DNA from: JANMDU01 sp043755865
Lineage (GTDB): Bacteria > Pseudomonadota > Gammaproteobacteria > Burkholderiales > Burkholderiaceae_C
Length of the DNA stretch: 15,091 nt
NCBI GenBank assembly: GCA_043755865.1
Contig: JAYUSD010000220.1
Span: forward strand, 1 to 15,091
Reading direction: 5' to 3'
Shown: one piece after another, positions 6,727 to 13,433 of the stretch
Layout: every line of letters starts with the position of its first letter
Position numbering within the stretch: the first letter of the stretch is position 1
The notes under the pieces: model-generated
What the model was told of the DNA's origin: nothing
Databases searched by the model: none
What the model saw: the letters and a program-made list of their open reading frames with translations, nothing else
Position numbers and translations under genes: made by a program

Positions 6727-8088
6727 ATGACCAAAACTCTGCTGCTCTTCAATTACGACTGGGATGCCACCGCCACGCTGGCGATGAGTAATCAGGGCCA
6801 TGCCTTCGACACGCGCGGCTTCGATCTGTTTAGCTTCCCAAGCAACGCGAATCTGCCGTTTTTCAGCATGGATCGCTTTGTGAACAAGCTTGCAAATCAA
6901 GCCAAGGTACAAGGCTGGAGCGCTGTCAGCTCGCAGCACGAGCAGTTTGGCGCTTTGGCTGCCGCTCTACTCGCTCAGAAAATGGGTTGGCCAGGCACGT
7001 GCCCCAAAGCTGTTGCTGCGTGTCAACACAAGCTTTATGCACGGGAAATTTTGCAACAAGTCGCACCCGAAGCCAATGTGAGATTCACTCGGCTGCCTTG
7101 TGCGTATGGTGAAGATGTGCCGCTTGGGTTGCAATATCCAGCTTTCGTCAAGCCGGTGAAAGCCGCGTTCTCCGTGCTCGCTCAAATCGTACGTTCCCGC
7201 GAAGATTTGCAATCGTTCACGCGCTTTGGCGCGTATGAGCTATGGGTGATCAAGCATTTGGTGCGGCCTTTTGAAGAGGTGTGCGAGCGGCTCTTGCCCG
7301 AAGCGGGCACAGCGCACAGCATGCTTTTAGAAGAGCCCGTGCGTGGGCAGCAATACAGCTTGGATGGCGTGGCTTTTGCGGGGGATATCAAGCCGCTCGG
7401 CGTGGTGGATAGCATCATGTATCCCGGCACACAAGCCTTCATGCGTTTTGACTACCCTTCTCGCTTGCCACCTGCTGCGCAAGCGCAAGCATTGGATGTC
7501 GCACAGAAATTCCTCAATGCCATTGGTTTTACGCACGGCATGTTCAACATGGAATTTTTCTACGACACTGCCACGCAAACGCTCAAGGTGATCGAATTCA
7601 ACCCGCGCATGGCCTCGCAGTTCTCTGATCTCTACAGAAGAGTCGATGGCCTCAATCTCCACGCCATGGCGCTGGAATTGGCACATGGCCGCGATCCTTG
7701 GGCGCTGCCCCGACTCGAACCCACGGCCAGTACTGCAGGCGCAGCTTCAAGCTTCGTTTACCGCGTATTTGACGAGCGCGCCAGCCATCTGCCACAACGC
7801 ATTCCCGCTATGCCCAGCGCCGCGCAGCGCAAGCAATTGCAAACGCAATTGCCCGATCATCTCTTTCTGCAATTCCCCAAAGCCGGCCACAGCCTCGCGC
7901 GAGATTTCAAATGGCTGGGCAGCTACCGCTACGGTATTTTGCATTTGAGTGGCCGCGATGTGCATGATCTGCAAGAGCGCTGCCAACGCGCCAGCGGCAT
8001 CTTGCATTGGCCGATTCCTTATGCATCAGAGCTCATTGAGGAACTCGCCTCACTCCCACCGCTCTCCTCAACTCGCTATATTTCCTAA
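6727..8088 (+). CDS. ATP-grasp family ligase
   Basis: A 453-residue cytosolic protein from ATG 6727. An upstream in-frame TTG (6628) would add 33 residues with no family-like content, so the ATG is preferred although its ribosome-binding site is poor. ATP-grasp landmarks are YPAFVKPVKAAFS (137-149) with the ATP-binding lysine K142, LLEEPVRGQQYSLDG (200-214) supplying adenine and ribose contacts, GMFNMEFF (271-278), and VIEFNPR (288-294) giving the Mg-binding Glu/Asn. The enzymes join a carboxylate to an amine or thiol through an acyl-phosphate. The overall look is like carboxylase or amino-acid ligase members, but the substrate cannot be assigned. A C-terminal domain of about 100 residues (340-453) is also typical of this group. 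Its place between envelope genes suggests it makes or modifies a small envelope-related molecule (inference). Confidence 0.82.
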   Translation: MTKTLLLFNYDWDATATLAMSNQGHAFDTRGFDLFSFPSNANLPFFSMDRFVNKLANQAKVQGWSAVSSQHEQFGALAAALLAQKMGWPGTCPKAVAACQHKLYAREILQQVAPEANVRFTRLPCAYGEDVPLGLQYPAFVKPVKAAFSVLAQIVRSREDLQSFTRFGAYELWVIKHLVRPFEEVCERLLPEAGTAHSMLLEEPVRGQQYSLDGVAFAGDIKPLGVVDSIMYPGTQAFMRFDYPSRLPPAAQAQALDVAQKFLNAIGFTHGMFNMEFFYDTATQTLKVIEFNPRMASQFSDLYRRVDGLNLHAMALELAHGRDPWALPRLEPTASTAGAASSFVYRVFDERASHLPQRIPAMPSAAQRKQLQTQLPDHLFLQFPKAGHSLARDFKWLGSYRYGILHLSGRDVHDLQERCQRASGILHWPIPYASELIEELASLPPLSSTRYIS

Positions 8089-8118
8089 CCTCTTGTCTTA
8101 AACCCTGCATCACATCTC

Positions 8119-8715
8119 ATGAACATTTTGACTCGCCGCATTCTCGCCTCTTCTGCCGCCGCCATGGCACTCATCCTCGGTGGCTGCGCCGCCATCAACG
8201 CGCAAAACCCCAGCGGCAATCTGCGCCCCGTCAACGCGCATGTTGTCGGCGAACAAAGCGGCGTCATGCTCAAGGGCAACGATGTCGTCTCTTACTTTAC
8301 GCAAGGCAAACATGCCCAAGGCGATGCAAAATTCGCCAGCACTTACGAGAACGTCACGTTCCATTTCGCAAGCAGCGAAAACAAAGCCCTCTTCGACAAA
8401 GAGCCCACCAAATACATTCCTCAGTTTGGCGGCTATTGCGCCAATGGCGTGGTCTACGGCATCCCGTGGGGCGGCGATGCCGATACATGGCGCATCGAAG
8501 GCGGCAAGCTGTATATCTTCGGCGGCAAAGATTCCAAAGAAGCCTTCGAGCTCGATGTGACCGGCAATATGAAGCTTGCGCAAAAGTATTGGGATGAAGA
8601 GATCAAAGGCAACAACAGCTTCATTCAGCGCAGCAAACGCATCGTCTTCAAAGTACCCCACTATAAAGGTGGGGAAGAGCTGGCGAAGATGGTGGCAGAT
8701 TCGAAGAAGAAGTAA
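8119..8715 (+). CDS. YHS-domain lipoprotein 1
   Basis: A 198-residue predicted lipoprotein. The signal peptide ends in a lipobox, ALILGGC, with lipidated C23. Alanine at the +2 position predicts outer-membrane sorting. The YHS domain spans about residues 48-110: VMLKGNDVVSYFTQG, FHFASSENKALFD and then PQFGGYCANGV. YHS domains are short modules often found in metal-handling or metalloenzyme proteins. Only one cysteine (in GGYCANG) remains in the mature part, so a four-cysteine metal site is not present. A conserved C-terminal half follows (GGKLYIFGG, then RSKRIVFKVPHY). It begins 30 nt after the ATP-grasp gene and is followed by a close paralogue. The cellular role is unknown. Confidence 0.85.
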   Translation: MNILTRRILASSAAAMALILGGCAAINAQNPSGNLRPVNAHVVGEQSGVMLKGNDVVSYFTQGKHAQGDAKFASTYENVTFHFASSENKALFDKEPTKYIPQFGGYCANGVVYGIPWGGDADTWRIEGGKLYIFGGKDSKEAFELDVTGNMKLAQKYWDEEIKGNNSFIQRSKRIVFKVPHYKGGEELAKMVADSKKK

Positions 8716-8746
8716 GCTATCGGCGTAACTTCATCTGGACATAAAC

Positions 8747-9328
8747 ATGAAACGCCTCGCCCTTCCCTTGATCCTCAGCACCGCGCTAGCCCTAGGAGGC
8801 TGCGCCGCGATCACCGCGCAAAACCCCGGCGGTAAACTCACTCCAGTGAATGCCCACGTCATCGATGGCAAATCAAGCGTCATGCTCAAAGGCCATGATG
8901 TCGTTTCGTATTTCACACAAAATAAACATGTTATGGGCCAAGCCCAGTTCAGCAGCGTCTATGAAGGCATCACCTATCAATTCGCCTCCGCCGACCACAA
9001 AGCCTTATTCGACAAAGAACCGCAGAAGTATCAGCCGCAATATGGCGGCTACTGCGCCAATGGCATCGTCTATGGCATACCGTGGGGCGGCGATGCCGAT
9101 AGCTGGCGCATGATTGACGGCAAGCTCTACATCTTCGGCGGCGCAGGCTCGCGCGATGGATTTTTGATTGACGTGCCGGGCAACACGAAATTAGCGGATA
9201 AATATTGGGCCGAAGAAGTCAGCGGCTCCAACAGTTTCTGGCAACGCAGCAAACGCCTCATCTTCCGCGTCCCGCATTACAAATCTGGTTCTGAGCTCGC
9301 CGCAGCCGTGGCAGCAGCCAAGAAGTAG
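8747..9328 (+). CDS. YHS-domain lipoprotein 2 (tandem paralogue)
   Basis: A 193-residue lipoprotein that aligns along its whole length with the preceding gene product; roughly 60% of positions look identical by eye. The lipobox ALALGGC places the lipid on C19, again with Ala at +2. The YHS region (about 44-106) has VMLKGHDVVSYFTQ and PQYGGYCANGIVYGIPWG. The block GIPWGGDAD and the C-terminal QRSKRLIFRVPHY are shared by both copies. The gap from copy 1 is 31 nt, so this is a tandem duplication in one operon. Differences cluster in the N-terminal signal and in surface-like segments, suggesting two divergent partners rather than pure dosage. It is the last gene before the terminator at 9404. Confidence 0.85.
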   Translation: MKRLALPLILSTALALGGCAAITAQNPGGKLTPVNAHVIDGKSSVMLKGHDVVSYFTQNKHVMGQAQFSSVYEGITYQFASADHKALFDKEPQKYQPQYGGYCANGIVYGIPWGGDADSWRMIDGKLYIFGGAGSRDGFLIDVPGNTKLADKYWAEEVSGSNSFWQRSKRLIFRVPHYKSGSELAAAVAAAKK

Positions 9329-9403
9329 ATACTATTGATTTAGTAGCGCTTCACGCAGTATTTACGCCGGCTAGAGGCTGATTTCTTATAAATTTTCACA
9401 TGC

Positions 9404-9427
9404 AGCGCTCGGATGGGCGCTTTTTTT
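9404..9427 (+). terminator. Rho-independent terminator (possible attenuator for the Mo operon)
   Basis: AGCGCTC (9404-9410) pairs with GGGCGCT (9415-9421, one G-U pair) around a GGAT loop and runs straight into seven T bases (9421-9427). It probably ends the YHS gene transcript. It also lies immediately before the ribosome-binding site of the next small ORF, so read-through could feed the molybdoenzyme operon. Confidence 0.8.
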
Positions 9428-9442
9428 CCACAGGAGACAACT

Positions 9443-9553
9443 ATGCAAATATTCTCAGCAAGCAGATCGCGAAGCTCGATCTTAGGCCCGCTCACCAGCG
9501 GCGCAGGCGGCAGCCCAGCACCGACGTTTGGAGACCGCCATGACAACTGCTAA
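9443..9553 (+). CDS. Possible 36-aa leader ORF before the ferredoxin gene
   Basis: A 36-codon ORF starts with ATG at 9443, preceded by CAGGAG (9431-9436) at ideal spacing, one of the best ribosome-binding sites in the window. It encodes MQIFSASRSRSSILGPLTSG and then a Gly/Pro/Ser-rich tail ending in GDRHDNC. The stop (9551-9553) lies 11 nt past the ferredoxin ATG at 9540, in another frame, which would allow translational coupling. It resembles no family I recognise. It may be a leader peptide, a real small protein or the remnant of a longer gene. Confidence 0.4.
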   Translation: MQIFSASRSRSSILGPLTSGAGGSPAPTFGDRHDNC

Positions 9554-10349
9554 TTCGTCCATCGCTTTTTCTCCCTCCCCCCTCTCCAACCCCTCCCTCC
9601 CCCGCTCCGCCTCTCCAAGATGGAAGATGGCCTTAAATGTAGAGCGCTGCATTGGCTGCCACGCCTGCTCGGTGGCCTGCAAAGTTGAAAACGAAGTGCC
9701 GCTCGGCCGTTTTCGCACCAAAGTCTATTACCACGACAGCGGTAAATTCCCCAAAGTCAAACGCAACTTCCTGCCCACCCTGTGCATGCAATGCGAAGAC
9801 ACGCCTTGCCTGAAATCTTGCACCAATAACGCCATCGAAATGGGCAAAGACGGCATCGTGCGCGTGCTCGCCGACAAATGCGAACACCTCGGCTTTTGCG
9901 AGACAGCCTGCCCGTATGGCGCGATTGGCTGCGACGACAACGATGTGGCCGACAAGTGCGATTTCTGCTCGCATCGGCTCGATGCCGGCATGGAGCCCGC
10001 CTGCGTCGAGACTTGCCCTGCAGAGGTCTTCCATTTCGGCGATGCGAATGAGCCCACATCAGCGTATTCAAAATTCATGGCCAAGCACGGCAGCAAAACG
10101 GCTGTGCTCAAGCCCGAAGAAAAGACCAAGCCCTCAGTGGCATACCTCGGCCATTCAGTAGAGATGGAAGCCAAAATCCCCAAAGGCCGCGTGCATGATC
10201 CGTATTCGTATGAGATCGAAACCTGGACTCAGCTCGCCCCCAGCTTCCCCAAAGAAAAGCGCGTGCAGTGGGCCAAAGTTGAGCAGCCGATGAAGGTGAA
10301 AAGCACTACCGTGAGTGAAGCCAACGCAAACAAAGGGAGCAAAGCATGA
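9540..10349 (+). CDS. Four-cluster [Fe-S] electron-transfer subunit of a molybdoenzyme
   Basis: A 269-residue ferredoxin-type B subunit (DmsB/NrfC/PsrB/SoeB class). ATG 9540 is preceded by GGAG with a 6-nt spacer. Four cysteine groups are seen: C37-C40-C43-C47; C82-C85-C90-C94; C114-C120-C124; and C140-C143-C155-C159. The third group lacks its second cysteine: CEHLGFC has Leu117 where the family has Cys. NarH has Trp at this place and carries a [3Fe-4S] cluster, so one cluster here is probably [3Fe-4S]. A nearby extra Cys131 or His116 might serve instead. The N-terminal 30 residues are Ser/Pro-rich and come from a pyrimidine tract. There is no signal peptide; export would be by hitchhiking on the Tat-bearing catalytic partner, whose ATG overlaps this stop (ATGA). 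Confidence 0.87.
   Translation: MTTANSSIAFSPSPLSNPSLPRSASPRWKMALNVERCIGCHACSVACKVENEVPLGRFRTKVYYHDSGKFPKVKRNFLPTLCMQCEDTPCLKSCTNNAIEMGKDGIVRVLADKCEHLGFCETACPYGAIGCDDNDVADKCDFCSHRLDAGMEPACVETCPAEVFHFGDANEPTSAYSKFMAKHGSKTAVLKPEEKTKPSVAYLGHSVEMEAKIPKGRVHDPYSYEIETWTQLAPSFPKEKRVQWAKVEQPMKVKSTTVSEANANKGSKA
9571..9603. repeat. Polypyrimidine tract with 11-bp direct repeat and minus-strand G-quadruplex potential
   Basis: The first codons of the ferredoxin gene contain an almost pure C/T tract. CTCCCTCCCCC occurs at 9571-9581 and again at 9593-9603. On the complementary strand the G-runs of 5, 3, 4, 6 and 3 bases, with loops of 1 to 7, meet the usual quadruplex pattern. It encodes the low-complexity N-terminus of the subunit. 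Confidence 0.6.
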
Positions 10350-12994
10350 AACGCCGCAACTTCCTTCAAAACAACGCCACCTCGCTGGCCACCATCGCCC
10401 TAGGCCAAACCATCCTGCTCGCGCCCGACACGGCCGAAGCCGGCATCCTAGACATCTTCCGCACCACCCCCAAGCTCTACGGCCAGCGCAAAGATGTGCG
10501 CAATGCCAACGGCAAAGGCCGCAAGAAAAACGATTACAGCAAAGCCACGATCACCAAAGGCGTCTGCCTCAATTGCTCCACAGTCTGCGGCATCCAAGGC
10601 TACGTGATCGATGGCAAATTGGTGAAAATCGGTGGCAATCCAGAAGACCCAAATAACGGCAAAAGCTTGTGTGCCAAAGGCCAATCCGGCCCTACCATCA
10701 ACAGCTACGCCGATCGCATTTTGTATCCCATGAAGCGCGTGGGCAAGCGCGGCGAAGGCAAATGGCAGCGCATCACCTGGGATGAAGCCTACGGCATGAT
10801 CGCCCCGCGCATCAAAAAAGCCATGGATGAAGGCAAACCCGAAGAAGTGGCCCTGCAGATCGGCCGCTCGCGAATCGCAGAAGAGACGACGCGTTTTCTA
10901 AATGCGATTGGTTCGCCATCGCTATTCAACCACCGCGCCCTTTGCTCCTCCAACAAGCGCGCCGCGAACTACGTAAGTTTGGGCGAAACAGATTGGGAAT
11001 CTGGCGATTTCGAGCGCGCCAAATACATCCTCAATTTCGGCGCGAATTTCTATGAAGCGCATCAAGGCGCAATCCACGCCGCCAAGCGCATCATCCGTGG
11101 CCGCTACGACAATGGCGCCAAGCTCGTAACTGTTGACGTGCGCCTGAGTAACACCGCAGGCCGCTCCGATGAATGGCTCTGCCCCACTCCTGGCACAGAT
11201 GGCGCGCTCGCACTCGCAATGGGCCACGCCATCATGGCCGCTGGCAAACACGATGCCGCATGGCTCGATACTTGGAGCAACGTCGGCGCAGAAGAACTCA
11301 AAAAATGGATCGCGCCTTACTCACCTGAATGGGCAGAAAAAGTCAGCGGCATCCCCGCTGAAGACATCCGCCGCATTGGCTTAGAGTTTGCCGCCGCAGC
11401 GCCCCGCTCCATCGCGTTCACCAATCGCGGCTCAGGCGCGCATTACAACGGCTTCAACGCGGATCGTGCCGTAATTTTGCTCAACGCCATCGTCGGCAGC
11501 ATTGGCAAAGAAGGCGGCTATTGCTATGGCGAAGAGCCCACGCGCGTGCCCCCGCGCGTCTTCCCGCAGCCGCAGCCCATCCCGCCCGCGCCTAAAGCCA
11601 AGAGCTTGATCGAAGATCCGCCTGAATGGCCGCTAGCCAACAAATGGCAGCGCATGAAAGTCGGCCAAATCGTCTATCAAGGCATCAAAGAAGGCCGAGG
11701 AAAGATTCAGGTGTATTTCAGCTACACCGTGGCCACGCCGCAGACTTGGCCTGAAGGCCGCAGCTTGGCCGTGGAAGTGTTGTCAGACGAGAAGCTCATT
11801 CCCTTTCACGTCTGCTCCGATGTGGTCTATTCCGAGCAAGCACATTACGCTGATCTGATCATGCCCGATGCGACGTATACCGAGCGCTGGGGCTTCGACA
11901 CGCGCAACAACATGGAGCTGCGCGATTACGTCACGCTGCGCCAGCCCATGGTGCAGCTGCCCGCAGAATGCGTGAGCTTTGTGGATTCGCTGATCGAAAT
12001 CGGCAAGCGCATCAGCCCGGAGACGGCCAAGTATTTCAACTTCAAAAATCACGAAGATTGGCTGCGCCAGAGATGCGGCGCGTTTGGCAAGCGAGCGGAA
12101 GTCAGCGCAGAGTTTAGCGGCGCCACAGCTAACGATGGCTTCGACTACATGCGCAAACACGGCGTGTGGCAAGACATGAGCAAACCGAAATACTACGATC
12201 TCTACAACTGGGAAATGCCAGAAGCCCAGCTGAAAGACACGCGCGTTGAAGGCAGCAATATCCTGCGCAAAAATGCGGCGGGAAAAGATGTCGTCGTCGG
12301 CCTCATGGCGGGTGGCAAAGCCCGCCGAGGCTTCGCCACGCCTTCGCGCAAATTCTCCGTCTATCACGAAGACATTGAGCAAGCCGCCAAGGATCGCAAG
12401 TTCACGGAAGATGGCGGCAAAGGCATGCCCACCTATTTCTCCATTCCATCGCACGACAAGATGACGCCCGAAATGCTGCATCTTGTCACGTTTAAATGGA
12501 ATGTCCACACGCAGGGCCGCACGCAAAGCCAGAAATTCTTGACCGAAATCGTGCATCACAACCCCATGTGGATTCACACCGAGCAAGCCGCCAAGCTCGG
12601 CATCAAGACGGGCGACTTGATCGAGATCACCACCTACCGCCCCCACGGCCACGCCATGAACGCAGGCGCAGGCCAAGTGCTCGGCACAGCGCAGATCACA
12701 GCCTACGTCACAGAAGGCATCCATCCGCGCACGGTGGCGGTATCCAACACCCTAGGCAACTTCTTCCACGGCCGCGCCGCCACAGCCCTCAAAGGCCGCA
12801 GAGGAAATAGCGCCGCGTGGGATAACAAAATCGAAACGGAAGACCAAGATTTGGTAGACGACATCTGGTGGGATCCCCGCAAAGGTGGCACAGGCAGCGG
12901 CTACAACATCAACGCCATCCTCCCCATCCAACCCGCGCCTTTGGTCGGCATGCAAGGGTGGTATGACACAGTGTGTACGCTACGTAAAGTTTGA
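10346..12994 (+). CDS. Tat-exported molybdopterin oxidoreductase catalytic subunit
   Basis: An 882-residue DMSO-reductase-family A subunit binding molybdo-bis(pyranopterin guanine dinucleotide). The N-terminus MKRRNFLQ is a twin-arginine motif, so the folded enzyme is sent to the periplasm. The [4Fe-4S] site is C74-x2-C77-x3-C81-x27-C109 with lysine K111 in CAKG bridging towards the cofactor. Cys200 in HRALCSSNKR is the likely Mo ligand, which argues against Ser (DMSO reductase) or Asp (NarG) types and fits PsrA/PhsA/SoeA/TtrA-like enzymes. PTPGTDGALALAMG (280-293) is the usual cofactor-domain loop, and the molydopterin-binding C-terminal domain begins near PMWIHTEQAAKLGIKTGD. The substrate is unknown. 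Unusually, the B subunit gene comes first and no NrfD-type or cytochrome anchor follows. The start overlaps the preceding stop by ATGA. Confidence 0.9.
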   Translation: MKRRNFLQNNATSLATIALGQTILLAPDTAEAGILDIFRTTPKLYGQRKDVRNANGKGRKKNDYSKATITKGVCLNCSTVCGIQGYVIDGKLVKIGGNPEDPNNGKSLCAKGQSGPTINSYADRILYPMKRVGKRGEGKWQRITWDEAYGMIAPRIKKAMDEGKPEEVALQIGRSRIAEETTRFLNAIGSPSLFNHRALCSSNKRAANYVSLGETDWESGDFERAKYILNFGANFYEAHQGAIHAAKRIIRGRYDNGAKLVTVDVRLSNTAGRSDEWLCPTPGTDGALALAMGHAIMAAGKHDAAWLDTWSNVGAEELKKWIAPYSPEWAEKVSGIPAEDIRRIGLEFAAAAPRSIAFTNRGSGAHYNGFNADRAVILLNAIVGSIGKEGGYCYGEEPTRVPPRVFPQPQPIPPAPKAKSLIEDPPEWPLANKWQRMKVGQIVYQGIKEGRGKIQVYFSYTVATPQTWPEGRSLAVEVLSDEKLIPFHVCSDVVYSEQAHYADLIMPDATYTERWGFDTRNNMELRDYVTLRQPMVQLPAECVSFVDSLIEIGKRISPETAKYFNFKNHEDWLRQRCGAFGKRAEVSAEFSGATANDGFDYMRKHGVWQDMSKPKYYDLYNWEMPEAQLKDTRVEGSNILRKNAAGKDVVVGLMAGGKARRGFATPSRKFSVYHEDIEQAAKDRKFTEDGGKGMPTYFSIPSHDKMTPEMLHLVTFKWNVHTQGRTQSQKFLTEIVHHNPMWIHTEQAAKLGIKTGDLIEITTYRPHGHAMNAGAGQVLGTAQITAYVTEGIHPRTVAVSNTLGNFFHGRAATALKGRRGNSAAWDNKIETEDQDLVDDIWWDPRKGGTGSGYNINAILPIQPAPLVGMQGWYDTVCTLRKV

Positions 12995-13003
12995 AGCCTT
13001 TCA

Positions 13004-13038
13004 AGCACTCCGCCGGCATAGAACCTGCGCGGAGTGCT
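13004..13038 (+). terminator. Hairpin after the molybdoenzyme gene (possible terminator)
   Basis: AGCACTCCGC (13004-13013) and GCGGAGTGCT (13029-13038) form a perfect 10-bp stem with a 15-nt loop, 10 nt after the stop codon. Only a mixed ATTACTTTC follows instead of a T-run, so it may block exonucleases or act as a weak terminator. Confidence 0.55.
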
Positions 13039-13050
13039 ATTACTTTCGGA

Positions 13051-13159
13051 GCGAAGGCTGAGAAATTAGGGTCAGATCACAATTCAGGAAAACGATCCAC
13101 CCGGCGCGAATTCAAGCCCAGCCGAAATTGTGCTCTGACCCTAATTTCTCAGTCTTCGC
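13051..13159. repeat. 109-bp palindromic element (34-bp arms)
   Basis: The left arm 13051-13084 and right arm 13126-13159 are inverted copies matching at 32 of 34 positions; the mismatches are 13057/13153 and 13077/13133. They enclose a 41-nt centre. Each arm contains the core AATTAGGGTCAGA or its complement. Intergenic palindromes with a GGGTCAGA core are, as I recall, common in proteobacteria and sometimes lie near REP-associated transposases, but no transposase gene is present here. It may be a non-autonomous mobile repeat. Confidence 0.75.
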
Positions 13160-13420
13160 GGTGCGCGCCAACGATCTTGCAATCTGCAAACACTGCTTGC
13201 ACGTAACCGTCCCACACCACCATCTCCCCAGCGGCCTACCGCGAGGCAGTCGTCTCGGACATTTTTTTTGAAAACACACGCGACAGAGGCTATCGCAAGC
13301 CAACCCTCTCCCCACGCGCCTTCCAAAAAAATTTCCCAATCCAACCGCCTCGCGGTCTCCGCCTGAATAAGCGTGATTTCCGCTGTAAGAACGGGGCAAT
13401 CAAAAGATACGCAACTAACG

Positions 13421-13426
13421 TACAAT
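13421..13426 (+). promoter_or_regulatory. Possible -10 element of the toxin-antitoxin operon
   Basis: TACAAT lies 7 nt before the toxin ATG (13434). If used, transcription would begin at or next to the start codon, giving a leaderless message. No Shine-Dalgarno is present and no good -35 is seen. Confidence 0.35.
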
Positions 13427-13433
13427 AAGCGAC

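Larger units (their letters stand above)
12995..13433. other. Gene-poor stretch with hairpin and palindromic element
   Basis: These 439 nt between the molybdoenzyme and the toxin gene have no convincing gene. They hold a 10-bp hairpin (13004-13038), a 109-bp inverted repeat (13051-13159), and about 270 nt of unassigned sequence. A minus-strand frame of 24 codons (13149-13223, beginning MVVWDGYVQAVFADCKIVGA) ends inside the right arm of the palindrome. It looks protein-like and may be a gene remnant. The stretch may be leftover mobile or repeat DNA. Confidence 0.6.

Noticed and set aside
9567..9615. Proline/serine-rich N-terminus read as a Tat or Sec signal
   Set aside because: It has no hydrophobic core and no twin arginine; B subunits normally travel with the Tat-bearing A subunit.
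11783..12724. Minus-strand frame of 313 codons opposite the molybdoenzyme
   Set aside because: Long, but it lies inside a well-supported gene, lacks motifs and a start signal, and arises from GC-biased third positions.
13242..13269. Terminator from CGAG/CTCG stem plus eight T bases
   Set aside because: The stem has only four pairs with an 8-nt loop, and no supported gene precedes it; chance is likely.
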